Numbered from the stretch's first letter, positions 1-8,554 are shown. The stretch: 64,000 bases of DNA from Hyunsoonleella ulvae (GCF_016827605.1 NZ_JAEPJQ010000006.1:62001-126000), one strand, 5' to 3'. The notes: generated by a model not told the origin, from the letters alone. Numbers and translations are program-made.

Positions 1-780
1 TCTTTAGGGAATACAACCACAGTAATAAAATTTCCATATTTACGAGAGTCATTTACCAAACAAGGTAAAAAAGTAACACAAGTTTTAGGAGAAACATTGC
101 CTAATACATTCGTCTTGGCAGTATCAGCAATTATTATTGCTATAATTTTAGGGATTTTATTGGGAATAGTCTCAGCGCTTTATAAAGATAGGTGGTTGGA
201 TAAAACCATTCAAATCTTTAGTACCCTTGGTATGAGTGTTCCCTCTTTTTTTAGTGCAATTCTGTTTGCATGGTTATTTGGATATGTGCTGCATGAATTC
301 ACTAATTTAGAAATGACAGGTAGTTTATATGAGTTAGACGACTTTGGAGAAGCCATGCATATTAAATGGAAAAATCTCATTTTACCAGCTATAGTTTTAG
401 GTATTCGTCCGCTGGCTGTAGTTATTCAGTTAATGCGTAATTCACTACTAGAAGTTTTTAATCAGGATTATATCAGAACTGCTAGGGCGAAAGGACTAAG
501 CGAATTTCAAATTATAAAACGTCATGCTGTCAAAAATGCATTAAACCCTGTAGTTACAGCTATTTCTGGTTGGTTTGCATCTATGTTGGCAGGTGCCGTT
601 TTTGTGGAATTTATTTTTGGTTGGAACGGATTAGGTAAAGAAATAGTAAATGCATTAAATACATTGGATTTGCCTGTAATAATGGGATCCGTTTTAGTAA
701 TAGCTACCTTATTTGTAATGATTAATATTTTAGTCGACTTAATCTATGTTTGGTTAGATCCAAAAGTTAAATTACACTAA
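1..780 (+). CDS. ABC transporter permease, DppB/OppB family (5' truncated)
   Basis: Inner-membrane permease of an oligopeptide/dipeptide-type ABC importer. The reading frame is open from the first base of the window, so the true start lies upstream; a TTG at position 97 is only an internal codon. Visible are several hydrophobic segments and the cytoplasmic EAA loop that contacts the ATPase (around 478-545, ARAKGLSEFQIIKRHAVKNA), followed by NPVVT and two further membrane spans, which is the classical C-terminal half of DppB/OppB. The partner permease, ATPase and binding protein are not in view. The next gene starts 9 bases downstream and is probably co-transcribed. Confidence 0.9.
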   Translation, partial: SLGNTTTVIKFPYLRESFTKQGKKVTQVLGETLPNTFVLAVSAIIIAIILGILLGIVSALYKDRWLDKTIQIFSTLGMSVPSFFSAILFAWLFGYVLHEFTNLEMTGSLYELDDFGEAMHIKWKNLILPAIVLGIRPLAVVIQLMRNSLLEVFNQDYIRTARAKGLSEFQIIKRHAVKNALNPVVTAISGWFASMLAGAVFVEFIFGWNGLGKEIVNALNTLDLPVIMGSVLVIATLFVMINILVDLIYVWLDPKVKLH

Positions 781-789
781 AAGTATAAT

Positions 790-1278
790 ATGAAAAAGAT
801 AAGTTATTTATTATTAATGGTGTTAAGCTACTTAAGTTGCGCAGAACCACCAACACAATTTAATGAAGCCGCATTAAACGATACATTTATAGATTTAGAG
901 GGAAACGAAGTCTCTTTACAATCAATCTTAGAGAAGCATAAAGGTAAAACTATAGTTATAGATATTTGGGCATCTTGGTGTGGTGATTGTATAAGAGGTA
1001 TGCCTAAGGTAAAAGCACTTCAAAAAGAATATACAGATGTGGTATATCTATTCTTTTCATTAGATAAAGGAATAGAAGCTTGGAAACGCGGAATAAAACG
1101 TTACGATGTTGTAGGCGAGCACTATTATTTGCCAAAAGCCAAAAAATCAGCCTTTGGAGACTTTGTAAATATTAGTTGGATTCCACGATATATGGTAATA
1201 AATAAGGCTAGCGAAATCGTTGTATTTAATGTTATTGAAGCTGATGACGATAAGTTGATAAAAGCTCTGAAAAATTAA
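790..1278 (+). CDS. TlpA-like thioredoxin-fold lipoprotein
   Basis: Predicted membrane-anchored thiol-disulfide oxidoreductase of 162 residues. The N-terminus is a lipoprotein signal ending LSYLSC, with Cys17 as the lipidation site. The thioredoxin-like fold carries WASWCGDC (redox Cys64 and Cys67), with GD in place of the usual GP between the cysteines, and a cis-proline segment (SWIPRYMVI). TlpA/ResA-like proteins reduce periplasmic thiols or assist cytochrome c maturation; the substrate here cannot be told. It sits 9 bases after the ABC permease and 64 bases before tpiA. Confidence 0.87.
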   Translation: MKKISYLLLMVLSYLSCAEPPTQFNEAALNDTFIDLEGNEVSLQSILEKHKGKTIVIDIWASWCGDCIRGMPKVKALQKEYTDVVYLFFSLDKGIEAWKRGIKRYDVVGEHYYLPKAKKSAFGDFVNISWIPRYMVINKASEIVVFNVIEADDDKLIKALKN

Positions 1279-1279
1279 G

Positions 1280-1287
1280 TAGTTTTG
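1280..1287 (+). promoter_or_regulatory. -7 promoter element upstream of tpiA
   Basis: TAGTTTTG matches the Bacteroidetes -7 consensus TAnnTTTG about 55 bases before the tpiA start. A TTG lies roughly 20 bases upstream, inside the end of the TlpA-like gene, as a weak -33 element. This suggests tpiA has its own promoter. Confidence 0.45.
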
Positions 1288-1342
1288 CAGTAAATATTCA
1301 ATTACTAAAAAACATTTTTTACAGAAGTTTTAAAACAATATT

Positions 1343-2092
1343 ATGAGAAAACATATCGTAGCTGGAAACTGGAAAATGAATAATGATTTGGTGCAAACCG
1401 AAGCGTTAATTTCAGATTTAAAACAACAAACCAACTCTGGCGATGCAGAGGTAATGGTAGCACCAACATTTACAAACTTAGCATTAGCAACAAAAGCTTT
1501 AGAAGGTTCAGGGATAGAAGTTATAGCACAAAACATGCATTTTGCGTCAAATGGTGCCTACACGGGCGAGGTAAGCGCAGATATGCTAAAGAGTGTTGGT
1601 ATAAATACTGTAATTTTAGGACATAGTGAGCGTCGCGAATATTTCAACGAAACAGATGCGTCATTAGCTCAAAAAGTAGATGCGGCATTAGCCAATGGTA
1701 TGCGCACTATTTTTTGCTTTGGAGAAGAATTGGCTGATAGAAAAGCAGGAAATGAAGAAGCTGTTGTAGAAAGTCAAATTAAAAATGCGTTATTTCATTT
1801 AGAAGCAAGCGCATTTAAAAATATAGTTTTGGCTTACGAACCAGTTTGGGCTATAGGTACAGGAGAAACAGCAACACCAGAGCAAGCACAAGATATGCAT
1901 GCCTTTATCAGAAAAACGCTAGCAGCCAAGTATGGTGCTGAAGTTGCTGATGAAGTGTCTATCCTTTACGGTGGAAGTGTAAAACCAGCTAATGCGCAAG
2001 AGATTTTCTCTAAACCTGATGTAGATGGTGGCTTAATAGGAGGGGCTTCGCTAAAAGCAGAAGATTTCTTTGCTATTGTAAACGCATTCTAA
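1343..2092 (+). CDS. tpiA: Triosephosphate isomerase
   Basis: Interconverts dihydroxyacetone phosphate and glyceraldehyde 3-phosphate in glycolysis and gluconeogenesis; cytosolic TIM-barrel dimer. The 249-residue length is normal. Diagnostic motifs are all intact: GNWKMN with Lys11, LGHSERR with electrophilic His94, the AYEPVWAIGTG segment with catalytic base Glu166 followed by the flexible loop 6, YGGSV, and GGASL near the C-terminus for phosphate binding. The start is the ATG at 1343, giving MRKHIVAGN. A hairpin with a T run follows at 2163-2198. Confidence 0.98.
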   Translation: MRKHIVAGNWKMNNDLVQTEALISDLKQQTNSGDAEVMVAPTFTNLALATKALEGSGIEVIAQNMHFASNGAYTGEVSADMLKSVGINTVILGHSERREYFNETDASLAQKVDAALANGMRTIFCFGEELADRKAGNEEAVVESQIKNALFHLEASAFKNIVLAYEPVWAIGTGETATPEQAQDMHAFIRKTLAAKYGAEVADEVSILYGGSVKPANAQEIFSKPDVDGGLIGGASLKAEDFFAIVNAF

Positions 2093-2107
2093 GGAATAAT
2101 ATATTTT

Positions 2108-2157
2108 GTCATGCTGAACTTGCCTGTACTGAATTTGTTTCAGTATTTCAGCATCTT
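2108..2157. repeat. Nested inverted repeat, REP-like
   Basis: The outer arms are ATGCTGAA (2111-2118) and TTCAGCAT (2147-2154). Inside them TACTGAA (2127-2133) pairs with TTCAGTA (2139-2145). The GTCATGCTGAA head resembles the GTCATTCC heads of the palindromes at 9985 and 49358, suggesting the same broad family of dispersed intergenic repeats. Confidence 0.6.
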
Positions 2158-2162
2158 ATAAT

Positions 2163-2198
2163 AAAAAACCTGTCAGGTAATACCTTTCAGGTTTTTTT
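2163..2198 (+). terminator. tpiA: Rho-independent terminator after tpiA
   Basis: AAAAAACCTG (2163-2172) pairs with CAGGTTTTTT (from 2188), with a smaller AGGT/ACCT hairpin inside the loop and a T run at the 3' side. It lies about 70 bases after the tpiA stop. Confidence 0.75.
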
Positions 2199-2289
2199 AT
2201 TTTCAAAAAAGTACCAAAATAGAGAGGAACTTTTGTTTTAAAAGACTGTTTTTTGCTGGTACTTCCGCATTAGGGATTGAGTAGTGAAA

Positions 2290-2307
2290 GCCTGCCAGCC
2301 GGCAGGC
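2290..2307. repeat. Perfect GC-rich palindrome, REP-like
   Basis: GCCTGCC, a 4-base loop AGCC, then GGCAGGC. It stands out strongly in an AT-rich intergenic region. The geometry of a 7-8 bp stem with a 4-base loop is the same as in the palindromes at 9985-10004 and 49358-49377. Confidence 0.7.
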
Positions 2308-2352
2308 CTGACCCCTTGTGGGTAATGCCCCAAATAAAAAATACTACAGGCT

Positions 2353-2398
2353 TAAGGGTATTCCCTGATTTTTTACAAATCAAGGAATGCCCTTAACT
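2353..2398. repeat. 46-bp dyad element, copy 1
   Basis: An imperfect palindrome: TTAAGGGTATTCCCTGATTT is mirrored by AAATCAAGGAATGCCCTTAA with two mismatched pairs. All 46 bases recur without change at 5598-5643. It ends 54 bases before the start of the lipoprotein gene at 2453; copy 2 ends 55 bases before the gene at 5699. The fixed distance and strict identity suggest a regulator-binding dyad or a leader hairpin instead of a random repeat. Confidence 0.75.
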
Positions 2399-2452
2399 GT
2401 TTTATATTGATATACAATAGCTTGCAACTATAAATATTAATACAAATAAGAT

Positions 2453-2914
2453 ATGAAAATTTTATGCAGATGTTTAGCTATAGTAATAATGGTTGCTACA
2501 ATTTTAAGTTGTAGTAAAGATGATAATGACATTACAACTATGGGATTCTCGCCAGAGCTTCTTAACGGAACTTGGCGCATTAGTTTATTTACCGATGAAA
2601 GTAGTAACCGAACTTCAGAGTTTAATGGCTATGAATTTACTTTTAATGTTGAGCAGGAAACTGCTATTGTGTCTTATAACGGGGCATCTCAATCAACTTT
2701 GGTTGAGGTGTTTCAACAAGACATTGAAGGAGAAGATATGTGGGTGGTTTATACTGATTTTGATCTGGACGATCTTGGTAATGCTGATTTAGACGATTTA
2801 GTTGAGGATTGGTTAGTTACAGAGGTTAATAGCGATGCTACTGTTATAAGCTTTAGAGAACTTTATAGTAACAACACACCAGAAGTTTTACAATTGTCTA
2901 AAGTTTCAAATTAG
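2453..2914 (+). CDS. Small lipoprotein, possibly lipocalin-like
   Basis: Hypothetical protein of 153 residues with a clear lipoprotein signal (hydrophobic stretch ending ILSC, Cys20) followed by SKDDND, an acidic linker common after the lipidated Cys in Flavobacteriia. The mature part opens with LLNGTWRI and continues as alternating beta-type segments, which recalls lipocalin-like domains, but I cannot assign a family. The protein is acidic (DLDDLGNADLDDLVED). It lies just upstream of the histidine kinase gene with a 59-base gap, so it may be part of the same unit and could be a sensor accessory. Confidence 0.75.
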   Translation: MKILCRCLAIVIMVATILSCSKDDNDITTMGFSPELLNGTWRISLFTDESSNRTSEFNGYEFTFNVEQETAIVSYNGASQSTLVEVFQQDIEGEDMWVVYTDFDLDDLGNADLDDLVEDWLVTEVNSDATVISFRELYSNNTPEVLQLSKVSN

Positions 2915-2973
2915 TCATTTAAAAGAATTAATATGAAATTAGGTATCTTGTAAGTAACTATAAAAACTTTTAA

Positions 2974-4911
2974 TTGAAAAATTGCGTTCTGTATATAACC
3001 CTAATTGTAATTGCCGGTAGCAGTTATTCCCAAAATGAAAATTTTTATGATAGCATTGCAAAAGTTATCGTAGAGCAAAAGTCTGATAGTTTAAAGGCAA
3101 GTAAATATTATGATGCTGCAGCATATAGTGCTCAAAAATTATCTGATCTTAAACTAATGCGATTATACACAGACAGTTCAATGTATTATGCATTGCGTTC
3201 TGGTCATAAGGATTTAGAGGCAAAGAATCATTTTGCATATGGTGTTTTAGAGCGATTGGCCGGCAATTATTCTAAAGCATTATCTCATTTACACAAAAAT
3301 ATAAACTATTTTGAAAACGACTCTTTAATGAAACCTTATGCAATGTTTCAGGTTGGAGTTATACATAGAAATTTAGGGGATTTAGAAAAAAGTTTAAGTA
3401 CTTATTTAGAGATACTAAGTATTTTTCAAACACGTAAAGATACTTTTGCAATAGCATCTACTTTAAATAGTATAGCTGTATTGTACGGGGAAATGGAAAG
3501 CTATGATAAAGCAATTTCTAATTTTAAAAATGCCAAAGCACTTTTTATTGCCAAAAACGTTGAACGGGATATTGCCAATACAGATAGTAATATTTCTGAG
3601 ATGTATTCTAAAAAAGGAGATTATAAAAGTGCTTTAGAATATGCTAATAGTGCACTAGAGGTAGCTAAAAAGATTCAGCATAAGAACTTGATAGGGAAAT
3701 CCCTGCATTCCTTAGGGAGTATACATGCTTTATTTGATGTTGATAAGGGGATAAAGTATTTGCTTGATGCAAGGGAAATCCTTTTTGAATCTAATTATTC
3801 AAGAGAATATATCAATATCAATAGAGAAATAGGTTATTTATACTTCAAAAATAATCAATATTCCAAGGCAAAATCATATTTGAATGAAGCTCTAGAATTG
3901 GCTATTGAGAGCGAAGTTTTGTCTGAGATAAAAATAGTAACAAAAATTTTAGCAGATATTTATTCTAAAGAATCAAATTTTAAAAAAGCTTATGCATACA
4001 GATTACAATATGAAACTGCCCGAGACTCAATTTTTAACAAAGAAAGCGAGGAAAGTTTAAATGCATTGCAAGTAAAATTTGAAACAGCTAAAAAAGACAA
4101 AGAGATTGCAGAACAACAGCTAAATATTGAGCAACAAGAACTAGAAATTCAAAGGAAAAACTTCCAACAAAAAATTATGATAGTGTTGGTTATAGCACTT
4201 TTGCTAACATCAATTTTAATTTGGTTTTTATACCAACAACGTCAAAAACGGAAAGATCAGGAAATCATAAGTTTAAAACGTGAAAAGCAAGTGAAAACAT
4301 TGGAACTACTTATGGAAGGCGAAGAAAAAGAGCGTTTACGCATTGCTCAGGAGTTGCATGATGGTGTTAATGTAGATTTATCAGCTATAAAGTATAAACT
4401 TACCTCGCTTTTAGAAAAGAATAACCAAGTGATAAACGAAGCTGTATCCATGATTGATAAATCTTGTAAACAAGTACGTGCCATTTCACATAATTTGGTA
4501 CCACCTGCACTCAAGAATTTTAGTTTAGTTGAAGCTATTGAAGACTATTGCAGTACATCAAATGCTATTCATAATATCCATATTAGGTTTCAACACCTGG
4601 GTAATGCAATAGCGCTCTCTAAAAAGGCAGAAGCAAACGTATTTAGGATAGTACAAGAATTGGTAAATAATAGTATTAAACATGCTGAAGCTACAGAGAT
4701 TGATGTGCAAATAAGCCATCAGGATGATAGTATTCAATTAACAATAGAGGATAACGGAAAGGGATTCAACATCAACCAAGAAGGAAATCATGGTATTGGA
4801 CTTCAAAATGTTTACTCTAGAATAAAATATCTTAATGCCAAGTTAGATGTTACTTCTGATAATAAAGGGACGTCTTATGTTATAGATATAGATGCAAAAG
4901 AAATTATATGA
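2974..4911 (+). CDS. TPR-containing sensor histidine kinase (HisKA_3 type)
   Basis: Membrane histidine kinase of 645 residues that should pair with the response regulator overlapping its end. Order of parts: signal peptide (MKNCVLYITLIVIAGSSYSQ), several TPR repeats over roughly residues 60-340 (predicted periplasmic), a coiled coil, one transmembrane segment near 400-420 (VLVIALLLTSILIWFLY), then a HisKA_3 dimerisation domain with the phospho-acceptor in RIAQELHDGV (His near 461) and an HATPase domain (ELVNNSIKHAE, DNGKGF, HGIGLQN). The start is TTG; no in-frame ATG fits the signal peptide. The stop overlaps the next start as ATGA. Confidence 0.93.
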   Translation: MKNCVLYITLIVIAGSSYSQNENFYDSIAKVIVEQKSDSLKASKYYDAAAYSAQKLSDLKLMRLYTDSSMYYALRSGHKDLEAKNHFAYGVLERLAGNYSKALSHLHKNINYFENDSLMKPYAMFQVGVIHRNLGDLEKSLSTYLEILSIFQTRKDTFAIASTLNSIAVLYGEMESYDKAISNFKNAKALFIAKNVERDIANTDSNISEMYSKKGDYKSALEYANSALEVAKKIQHKNLIGKSLHSLGSIHALFDVDKGIKYLLDAREILFESNYSREYININREIGYLYFKNNQYSKAKSYLNEALELAIESEVLSEIKIVTKILADIYSKESNFKKAYAYRLQYETARDSIFNKESEESLNALQVKFETAKKDKEIAEQQLNIEQQELEIQRKNFQQKIMIVLVIALLLTSILIWFLYQQRQKRKDQEIISLKREKQVKTLELLMEGEEKERLRIAQELHDGVNVDLSAIKYKLTSLLEKNNQVINEAVSMIDKSCKQVRAISHNLVPPALKNFSLVEAIEDYCSTSNAIHNIHIRFQHLGNAIALSKKAEANVFRIVQELVNNSIKHAEATEIDVQISHQDDSIQLTIEDNGKGFNINQEGNHGIGLQNVYSRIKYLNAKLDVTSDNKGTSYVIDIDAKEII

Positions 4912-5543
4912 TAACCAAGATAGCAATAACTGATGATCATCAAATGGTTTTAAAAGGCATTGAAACTATGCTTGCAGAAACTAAAGAGATTAGTATTGTG
5001 GGACTTTATAATAGTGGAAAACAAACACTGGATAATGTTCAAAAAGATAATCCAGATATATTATTATTAGATATTAACCTTCCAGATATTAACGGCATTA
5101 ATCTTTGTAAAGAATTAAAATCATCTAACAAAAATTTAAAAATAATAGCCATATCTAATTACGATGATGTGTCATTTATTAAAAGAATGCTCAGCCATGG
5201 AGCAGATGGCTATTTGTTAAAAAACACTGATAAGCTAGAATTATTAACAGCCTTTAAAGCGGTGTTAAATGGCGAGCAATATTTACAAAGAGATATAGAA
5301 AAGAAACTGCTTGATCTTTCCATTGGGAAAACATCAAAAAACCCACTTTTGGTAAAATTGACAAGACGGGAAAATGAAGTTTTACTTGCTATTGCTGAAG
5401 AATTGACAACCCAAGAAATATCTGAAAAACTCTTCATCAGCCCAAAAACGGTGGAAACACACCGTATGAATATTATGAGTAAACTTGGTGCAAAAAATAG
5501 TGTTGGAATTATTAAGGCAGCAATTGAAAATGGATTGATTTAG
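4908..5543 (+). CDS. NarL/FixJ-type response regulator (REC + LuxR HTH)
   Basis: DNA-binding response regulator of 211 residues. Receiver domain about 1-125 with the acidic pocket (TDDHQ near residue 9), phospho-acceptor Asp55 in LLLDINLPD and the Lys of LLKNTD. The C-terminal LuxR-type helix-turn-helix covers roughly 148-211 (LTRRENEVL, EISEKLFISPKTVETH). It is translationally coupled (4-base overlap) to the HisKA_3 kinase before it, the usual partner of NarL regulators. The identical dyads at 2353 and 5598, on either side of this pair, are plausible targets, though that is inference. Confidence 0.95.
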   Translation: MITKIAITDDHQMVLKGIETMLAETKEISIVGLYNSGKQTLDNVQKDNPDILLLDINLPDINGINLCKELKSSNKNLKIIAISNYDDVSFIKRMLSHGADGYLLKNTDKLELLTAFKAVLNGEQYLQRDIEKKLLDLSIGKTSKNPLLVKLTRRENEVLLAIAEELTTQEISEKLFISPKTVETHRMNIMSKLGAKNSVGIIKAAIENGLI

Positions 5544-5597
5544 AATGCCTCGTTAAGTAGAATCTAAAAATAGTTTTTCAATATTAAAATTATAATC

Positions 5598-5643
5598 TAA
5601 GGGTATTCCCTGATTTTTTACAAATCAAGGAATGCCCTTAACT
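5598..5643. repeat. 46-bp dyad element, copy 2
   Basis: Identical over 46 bases to 2353-2398. It lies 54 bases after the response-regulator stop and 55 bases before the FG-GAP gene start, so it is in the leader or promoter region of that gene. A terminator is possible but there is no long T run after it on the plus strand. Confidence 0.75.
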
Positions 5644-5698
5644 ATTATCGATGCAGACAAAGTAATTTTATTAAGGTTTTTAATTATAAAATTATACT

Positions 5699-7309
5699 AT
5701 GTTTCGTTTATTACTTTTTACTGGATTACTCGTTATTTCAAATTATTTAAATGCACAAGGTTGGGGAGAAATACAAAAACTTACACCTGATGACAGAGCT
5801 ATAGGAGATGAATTTGGTTGGTCTGTTGTCATGCAAGGAGATTTAGTTGCAATTGGAGCTAAATCTGAAGATGGTTCAAGTAGTGATTATGGCGCAGTTT
5901 ATATTTTTGAAAAAGATGCTACAGGTAATTGGGTGCAAACTCAAAAATTCCGTAATTCTGATGTAAGACAGTTTGATAGATTCGGGCAATCTATAGCTAT
6001 AGACGGTAATTATATGATTATTGGTGCGCGCAGTCAAGATTTTGATGAGAATGGAAATAATTTTATAGATTCTTCAGGTGCTGCTTATATTTTTGAAAGA
6101 GATAACAATGGTAATTGGAATGAAATCCAAAAACTTGTAGCTTCAGATAGAGAAACATTTCAACCACTTTTAGGAGAAACGGTTGCTATAAATGGTAATT
6201 ATGCTGTAGTTAATGCTCCTTTGGAAGATAAAGGACTTGCAGGGCAGGAGGATATTGATAAATCAGGAGCATGCTATATATATGAACGGGATACCAATGG
6301 TGTTTGGAATGAAGTGCAGAAAATAGTATCGAGTTTTAGAGGTGTAAATGAGCGTTGGGGAGATACATCTCTTGCTGTTTTAGGGGATATTATTGCTGTT
6401 GGTGCATTTAGGGACGATACAGATGTTCTAGGAGAAAATGAAATTCCCAGTGCAGGAGCAGTGTATCTTTTTCAGCGCGATACTAATGGTGTTTGGAACC
6501 AAATTCAAAAAATTGTAGCGTCAGGTAGAGAACAAGGAGAATGGTTTGGTCGGTCAGTCGACCTGTATGGGAACACATTAGTAATTGGTGCTGCTAACGA
6601 ATATTTACAAGGTAATTTAAGCACACAATATGGTGCTGTATATGTGTTTGAAAGGGATGTAAATGGCGTTTATATTGAAACTCAAAAAATTAAACCAGAT
6701 GCATTAATACATCAATCAAAATTTGGACATTCTGTAGACATAGATGGTAATCGTATGATTGTTGGAGCTCATTTTATGGATATAGGAAGTGTATCCTTTG
6801 GAGGTGCAGCTTTTATATTCGAAAAAGATACTAATGGGGATTGGAATCAAACTGCTGTCATGTATGATGATGCAGTAAATTCTGGAGATGATTTTGGATA
6901 TGATGTTGCGATTAGTGGCGGTTTTGCAATAGTTGGGGCTTTTGAGCAAGATGAAGATAATATGGAATTAAATCCATTATCGCAGGCAGGTGCAGCATAC
7001 CTATTTGATGTTAATGAGCCTAATACTTTAAGTTCATTAGCTACGTTAAGCATAGTTGATAAAGATGCTAATTCTAACATTAGGGCTTACCCAAACCCAA
7101 TTAAAGAAATGCTTAATCTTGATTTAGGAATGTATTATGCTAATGCTACTATTCATGTAAGTAATATTTTAGGGCAAAAAATTATTTCTAAAACATATCT
7201 AAACTCAAAATCAATTCAGTTAGAATTTTACCAACCAAAAGGAATATATATGGTTAAGATAATGACCGAAAATAAAATCATTTCTGTATTGAAGGTCGTT
7301 AAATACTAA
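5699..7309 (+). CDS. FG-GAP repeat protein with T9SS sorting domain
   Basis: Secreted or surface-attached beta-propeller protein of 536 residues. Signal peptide MFRLLLFTGLLVISNYLNAQ. About seven repeats of 55-70 residues follow, each of the form GxxFGxSVxxxGxxxxxGAxxxxxxxxxGAxYxFxxxxxGxW, typical of FG-GAP/integrin-alpha-like blades. The C-terminal ~75 residues (from AYPNPIKEML, with NILGQKI and GIYMVKI) form a type A T9SS sorting domain that directs outer-membrane export. Such propellers usually mediate adhesion or protein contacts; the ligand is unknown. It follows the two-component pair and a shared dyad, suggesting regulation by it. Confidence 0.92.
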   Translation: MFRLLLFTGLLVISNYLNAQGWGEIQKLTPDDRAIGDEFGWSVVMQGDLVAIGAKSEDGSSSDYGAVYIFEKDATGNWVQTQKFRNSDVRQFDRFGQSIAIDGNYMIIGARSQDFDENGNNFIDSSGAAYIFERDNNGNWNEIQKLVASDRETFQPLLGETVAINGNYAVVNAPLEDKGLAGQEDIDKSGACYIYERDTNGVWNEVQKIVSSFRGVNERWGDTSLAVLGDIIAVGAFRDDTDVLGENEIPSAGAVYLFQRDTNGVWNQIQKIVASGREQGEWFGRSVDLYGNTLVIGAANEYLQGNLSTQYGAVYVFERDVNGVYIETQKIKPDALIHQSKFGHSVDIDGNRMIVGAHFMDIGSVSFGGAAFIFEKDTNGDWNQTAVMYDDAVNSGDDFGYDVAISGGFAIVGAFEQDEDNMELNPLSQAGAAYLFDVNEPNTLSSLATLSIVDKDANSNIRAYPNPIKEMLNLDLGMYYANATIHVSNILGQKIISKTYLNSKSIQLEFYQPKGIYMVKIMTENKIISVLKVVKY

Positions 7310-7326
7310 TTTGAGAAAATTACGTG

Positions 7327-7334
7327 TAACTTTG
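7327..7334 (+). promoter_or_regulatory. -7 promoter element upstream of prmA
   Basis: TAACTTTG matches TAnnTTTG 17 bases before the prmA start. No well-spaced -33 TTTG is obvious, so only the -7 element is claimed. Confidence 0.45.
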
Positions 7335-7351
7335 CAGTCTAAAATTGTTAC

Positions 7352-8188
7352 ATGTCAAACATTATTTACATTGGCTACTATTTCAAAGTAAAACCATTGC
7401 AGCCAGCAGTAGAAATTCTAATTGCAGAATTAGGATATGCAGGTTTTGAGAGTTTTGTGGAAACAGAAGAAGGCGTAACAGCATACATTCAAAAAGAAGA
7501 GTGGAGAGCAGATATTTTAGAAGATATTCAAATATTGAATTCTGAAGAATTTAATATAACATTCACTTTTGAAGAAATAGAACAAACCAATTGGAATGCA
7601 GAATGGGAAAAGAATTTTAATCCTATTATTGTTGATGGTATGTGTGCAGTACGTGCACCGTTTCATGAGTCTTTCAATACTGAATATGATATTATTATTG
7701 AGCCCAAAATGAGTTTTGGTACAGGGCATCATGAAACTACACACATGATGATTCAGCATATTTTAAAGAACGATTTTAAAGACAAAACAGTCTTAGATAT
7801 GGGCTGTGGTACAGGCGTTTTAGCAATATTAGCAGAACAAAAAGGAGCAAAACCTATAGATGCTGTAGATTACGATAATTGGTGCTATTTAAACAGTATA
7901 GAAAATGTAGAGCGTAACCAATGTAAACACATTACAGTGATAGAAGGAGATGCATCTGTATTGGGTAAAAATAAGTATGACATCATTATAGCGAACATTA
8001 ATCGTAATATTTTGATGCAGGATATGGAAACTTACATATCATGCCTCAATAAAAAGGGAATGTTGTTTTTAAGTGGATTCTACAACAATGATATACCGAT
8101 GATTAAGGCAGAATGCGAAAAGCATCTGTTAAAATTTGAAGAAAAATTGGAGAAGAACAATTGGGTGTCATTAAAATTTTTAAATTAG
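7352..8188 (+). CDS. prmA: Ribosomal protein L11 methyltransferase
   Basis: SAM-dependent methyltransferase that modifies ribosomal protein L11. 278 residues, normal for the Bacteroidetes form. The N-terminal L11-recognition domain leads into the class I methyltransferase fold with IEPKMSFGTGHHETT, the SAM-binding VLDMGCGTGVLAI (near residue 147), and IIANINRNIL in the position of the family NI(N/L)A motif. Followed 28 bases later by clpS; prmA-clpS is a pairing I know from other Flavobacteriaceae. Confidence 0.95.
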   Translation: MSNIIYIGYYFKVKPLQPAVEILIAELGYAGFESFVETEEGVTAYIQKEEWRADILEDIQILNSEEFNITFTFEEIEQTNWNAEWEKNFNPIIVDGMCAVRAPFHESFNTEYDIIIEPKMSFGTGHHETTHMMIQHILKNDFKDKTVLDMGCGTGVLAILAEQKGAKPIDAVDYDNWCYLNSIENVERNQCKHITVIEGDASVLGKNKYDIIIANINRNILMQDMETYISCLNKKGMLFLSGFYNNDIPMIKAECEKHLLKFEEKLEKNNWVSLKFLN

Positions 8189-8216
8189 TGTAAAAATTGC
8201 TCCCTAAAGATTAAAA

Positions 8217-8492
8217 ATGAGTTCAAAAGAAAAAGTATCCGAAGAGTTATTACTCGAAGAAGACGTTTTAAAACAAAACGAAATTGTATTGTACAATGAC
8301 GATGTAAATACATTTGATCATGTTATCGATACATTAATTCATGCTTGTGACCATACTGCAGAACAAGCAGAACAATGTTCTTTAATTGTTCATTATAAAG
8401 GAAAATGTACCGTTAAAACAGGAGAATATGATGATTTAAAACCACGCTGTTCTAAACTTCTTGAAGCTGGACTGAGTGCTGAAATCGTTTAG
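8217..8492 (+). CDS. clpS: ATP-dependent Clp protease adaptor ClpS
   Basis: N-degron adaptor that delivers proteins with bulky N-terminal residues to ClpAP/ClpCP. 91 residues. The conserved core is present: LYNDDVNTFDHVID (about 25-38), then HACDHTAEQAEQCSLIVH and GKCTVKTG. Cytosolic. The 3' end is followed by a strong hairpin shared with the convergent minus-strand gene. Confidence 0.94.
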   Translation: MSSKEKVSEELLLEEDVLKQNEIVLYNDDVNTFDHVIDTLIHACDHTAEQAEQCSLIVHYKGKCTVKTGEYDDLKPRCSKLLEAGLSAEIV

Positions 8493-8515
8493 ATATTTTT
8501 ATTAAAATATATGCT

Positions 8516-8553
8516 GACCTACTGGATTTTAGAATCTGGTAGGTCTTTTTTTA
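8516..8553 (+). terminator. Terminator between clpS and the convergent MBL/rhodanese gene
   Basis: GACCTACTGGATT (8516-8528) pairs with AATCTGGTAGGTC (8533-8545) with two G-T type positions, followed by a T run at 8546-8552. It serves clpS on the plus strand; the opposite gene ends at 8555. Confidence 0.85.
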
Positions 8554-8554
8554 T

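Larger units (their letters stand above)
2093..2452. other. 360-bp intergenic region rich in palindromes
   Basis: No credible gene is seen. The stretch holds a nested inverted repeat (2108-2157), the tpiA terminator (2163-2198), a perfect GC-rich palindrome (2290-2307) and the first copy of a 46-bp dyad (2353-2398), which stands 54 bases before the next start codon. Confidence 0.7.

Noticed and set aside
2932-2952. Six-codon open frame (MKLGIL) upstream of the kinase gene
   Set aside because: Could be an upstream leader peptide but is so short that chance explains it; no attenuator structure around it.
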